The position numbers were made by a program, and so were the translations under genes. Below are positions 26,007 to 28,198 of a stretch of DNA of 28,198 bases, one piece after another. The notes below the pieces were generated by a model. The model was not told the DNA's origin and ran no database searches. It saw only the letters and a list, made by a program, of their open reading frames with translations. Source of the stretch: Stramenopiles sp. TOSAG23-2 (Eukaryota; Sar); assembly GCA_900128395.1 (NCBI GenBank), contig LT649405.1, positions 1-28,198 on the forward strand, written 5' to 3'. How positions within the stretch are numbered: position 1 is the first letter of the stretch; every line of letters begins with the position of its first letter.

Positions 26007-26352
26007 ACAAAATTTTTGTACACGAACACATAATCTCACACAACATATACGTATTTATTTTTTTTTATTATATTTACGAACATGGATGGATGGGAGAGTA
26101 TTACAGGTAGTTTGCAGACGTGCATTAGAGCTTTTACTATTAGTAGAGAGAGAGAGGATTGAACATAATATATTATTCACGAGATAGAGTATCTTGAGCA
26201 TAGTTATTTACCACGGGAATTAAAATTATTGTATAAACTTAGATTTTCACCATCATTTTTTATATTTTTCATTTCATACTATAAGAGATGTTTTTTTTTT
26301 AATCCCTCTCTCTTACATCTACATCTCTGTTATATCTACATCTCTCTTACAT
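26007..26352. other. Convergent intergenic region
   Basis: The first 115 bp are the duplicated 3' region of gene B (to 26122). The rest is unique AT-rich sequence with CT-rich repeats (CTCTCTTACATCTACATCTC) near 26306-26350, just past the TPGS1-like stop. No gene is seen. Confidence 0.5.
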
Positions 26353-27723
26353 TCATTTATGAATATTATTATTTTCCATTTTTGTCATTTCAAAGACACA
26401 ACGTGCAAATTCTTGTAATGTTATATTACCTAATGGATGACTTGATGCAGCATTAGCTACTTTTCTTTCTAATAATTTTAACGATGGAAATATTAATGAT
26501 GCACTTAACGGTGACATTGGCGATGATGGAATCGATGAATTGGAATCTATATTATTATTTGCATGAAGATTATTTTCCATAATACTCATCTTTAAAATAG
26601 TATCTCGTAATAAATTAACAAATTTCTTTGCATTTACACGTTTATTTAATCTATTATTATTGTTATTAATAACAGATCCTGTTGGTTTACTACTATTCAT
26701 TGTATCATTTGTCTTGCTACTACTATTATCATTGTCAGTATCATTACTATTATCATTCTCATTTACACTTTTTAATGCATTATCACTATTATTATTATTA
26801 TCACTGGATGATAATGTAGAAAAACTACTAGGTAATTTACCACTACCATTTGCACTTGATAAATTTTTCATATCAATTTTATCTGATGCAAATGTACCAC
26901 GAATGTCTGGTGTATTCAATACACGTTGCATTTGATACCAACGATTTTCTATAGTTACATTATGCGGCGTTGCATTGGAAGATATTAAATCAGGACATTT
27001 ACCACCAATTTTTTCAATTGAAGATTTGGTATTATTTATACCACCACTACTATTACGTGATAATGAGGAAGGTGAACTAGTGTATACAATGTTATTATTA
27101 CCCTCTTCCTCCTCCGCTTCTCCATCATCAGACGGTCCACATTCAATACTAGCAAACTCAAAAACTTCTTCCGCAATTTCAAAAAATTCTTCATATAAAA
27201 GACATGCTTTCGTTGCCAATGCAAATTCTTCAAACGTAACAACATCAGCCGCGCGCCTACCAAGTCGTCGTAAAATATTCGAACTAACATCAGGTGGAAA
27301 ATCATGACATAATAATGTCAATAATTTTGACATTTCCTCACCCGTTGCACCTATTGAACCTTTTCTTCTTGATAAAGATTTATATGACATATATAAATTA
27401 TCCATAAAAACGTCATTATTACGCTCTGTTAGACGTATGTACCGATAACTACGGTGGAGATAGCTACTTCCTTGTGCACAATTTCTATAATATTCCGTGA
27501 TGAAATCAATTGGATCATGTGGCCTATTTTCTAAAACTAACGTCATAACATCTTTAAAATATGCGGATAAGCCATATTTATTCAAATATTCTTCTGGTGC
27601 ATGCCTGGAAGGGTCTTCAAATTCAGTAGAATGTTGTGCAGTAAATTCCCTCATTGCGGCAGTGCGATGGCTGATCCCACCACTACTCTTAGGTCGTTGA
27701 CGATGTGAATATCCACGGTCCAT
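26353..27723 (-). CDS. TPGS1: TPGS1-like tubulin polyglutamylase complex subunit
   Basis: The 456-residue product has an N-terminal RIIa/DPY-30-like region, YLNKYGLSAYFKDVMTLVLE then NRPHDPIDFITEYYRN (residues 46-81). This corresponds to the RPEEPIAFLA..F block of animal TPGS1. It is followed by FMDNLYMSYKSLS (106-118) and MSKLLTLLCHDFP (131-143), which match the N-x3-(A/S)Y-x-(C/S)LS and S-x-LL-x3-C-x-D stretches of TPGS1. TPGS1 is a non-catalytic subunit of the complex that adds glutamate chains to axonemal and other tubulin. The C-terminal half, from about 200, is a long Asn/Ser-rich disordered region, so the protein is longer than the animal one (about 290). A final helical segment (about 420-450) is ordered. 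The gene implies flagella or cilia. The start at 27723 is the first ATG. Confidence 0.75.
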   Translation of the reverse strand: MDRGYSHRQRPKSSGGISHRTAAMREFTAQHSTEFEDPSRHAPEEYLNKYGLSAYFKDVMTLVLENRPHDPIDFITEYYRNCAQGSSYLHRSYRYIRLTERNNDVFMDNLYMSYKSLSRRKGSIGATGEEMSKLLTLLCHDFPPDVSSNILRRLGRRAADVVTFEEFALATKACLLYEEFFEIAEEVFEFASIECGPSDDGEAEEEEGNNNIVYTSSPSSLSRNSSGGINNTKSSIEKIGGKCPDLISSNATPHNVTIENRWYQMQRVLNTPDIRGTFASDKIDMKNLSSANGSGKLPSSFSTLSSSDNNNNSDNALKSVNENDNSNDTDNDNSSSKTNDTMNSSKPTGSVINNNNNRLNKRVNAKKFVNLLRDTILKMSIMENNLHANNNIDSNSSIPSSPMSPLSASLIFPSLKLLERKVANAASSHPLGNITLQEFARCVFEMTKMENNNIHK

Positions 27724-28198
27724 GGTTTATTTATTAATAATATTGAATAATATTTTGTTAAATGTAAATATTGTTCTACGTCTATGTGTAGATGCATTAA
27801 CATATTTTGTATATATACTGGTATATTTTTAAATTTATATAAAATCATAAATCAAAATTTAAATTAAAATTATTATTATTTATTAAAAATTGGTAACTAA
27901 AGCTATACTTATTAGAATACTCTATTATGTTTTTTTCTTTCTCTTGATTTTTTACTAAAATGGACTAAAGCTAAACTTATATAGAACTCCCAGAACTCTA
28001 TTTTACACATTTCTGTCTTGATTTTTGCGGAAGGTTTGGATCCGTCTTCATTCTACTAAACCTTGTAACCTTGTAAATGAGAAGGATTATTGTGCATTTC
28101 AAAATGGTGCTTAATTTAAGTACTAATTTAGTGTACTAATTTATGTATATTTGATAGAGAGGTATTGGATATTACAAAAAATCGGATATTCTTAGTTT
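27724..28198. other. Intergenic end of window
   Basis: AT-rich region upstream of the TPGS1-like gene. It holds an imperfect direct repeat (AACTAAAGCTATACTTATTA at 27894-27913 and GACTAAAGCTAAACTTATAT at 27962-27981), and at about 28126-28144 a stretch TAATTTAGTGTACTAATTTAT that nearly matches 9688-9708. No gene is seen. Confidence 0.5.

Larger units (their letters stand above)
24052..26122. repeat. Tandem segmental duplication, unit B
   Basis: Unit B repeats the Sec6 5' fragment (24052-24195), one copy of the 100-bp repeat (24204-24284), the gene leader (about 25178-25258), the four-TM gene (25299-26006) and its 3' region, ending at GCAGACGTG (26122). About 200 bp holding the Sec6 start codon and promoter are missing, and a MITE plus unrelated sequence has been gained. 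Confidence 0.85.

Noticed and set aside
1-28198. tRNA, rRNA or snRNA genes
   Set aside because: I looked for T-loop (GTTCGA-type) and conserved rRNA sequences on both strands and found none that I could support.

Overview
The window is nuclear DNA from a flagellated microbial eukaryote. It is strongly AT-rich, with long single-exon genes, mono- and dinucleotide runs, poly-asparagine tracts in proteins, and eukaryote-only families: exocyst Sec6, the tubulin polyglutamylase subunit TPGS1, Dicer, a GUP1-like MBOAT and a MATE transporter. TAA and TGA are both used as stops, so the standard code applies. TPGS1 implies axonemes. I cannot name the lineage; an intron-poor protist, possibly a stramenopile, is a guess.

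Layout. 1-1145: two tandem hairpin-bearing repeats, then a remnant with the end of a SAM domain. 1146-3440 (-): secreted six-hairpin glycosidase-like protein. 3880-4167 (+): small secreted 12-cysteine protein. 4389-5669 (-): DUF3089 alpha/beta-hydrolase. 6632-8332 (+): GUP1/HHAT-type MBOAT acyltransferase. 8357-9660: a 3' hairpin, a ten-copy GTTAATGACCG array built into a 45-bp inverted repeat, a degraded coding-like stretch and a small GC-rich island. 10092-16577 (+): a 2161-residue single-exon Dicer-like protein. 16713-18299 (-): MATE transporter. 19047-19580 (+): MAPEG-like membrane protein. 19684-22548 (-): exocyst Sec6. 22388-26122: a tandem segmental duplication carrying two copies of a four-TM protein gene; the second unit also holds a truncated piece of the Sec6 5' end and a MITE with TA target-site duplication. 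26353-27723 (-): TPGS1-like protein. The rest is intergenic.

The neighbouring genes have unrelated housekeeping or membrane roles and form no operon-like unit. The main finding is the giant Dicer-like gene. It joins, in one chain, an RGG-type and WG/PW-repeat disordered region resembling an Argonaute hook, an IQ-like motif, a Toprim/DUF3854 (CyRepA1-like) primase-type domain of the kind seen in bacterial plasmid replication proteins, a PAZ-like segment, a catalytically complete RNase III domain, and a second RNase III-like domain whose acidic residues are replaced. No DExD/H helicase is seen. This suggests an unusual RNA-silencing or nucleic-acid defence enzyme in which a primase-like module sits where Dicer normally has its helicase. 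All functional statements are inference from motifs read by eye.
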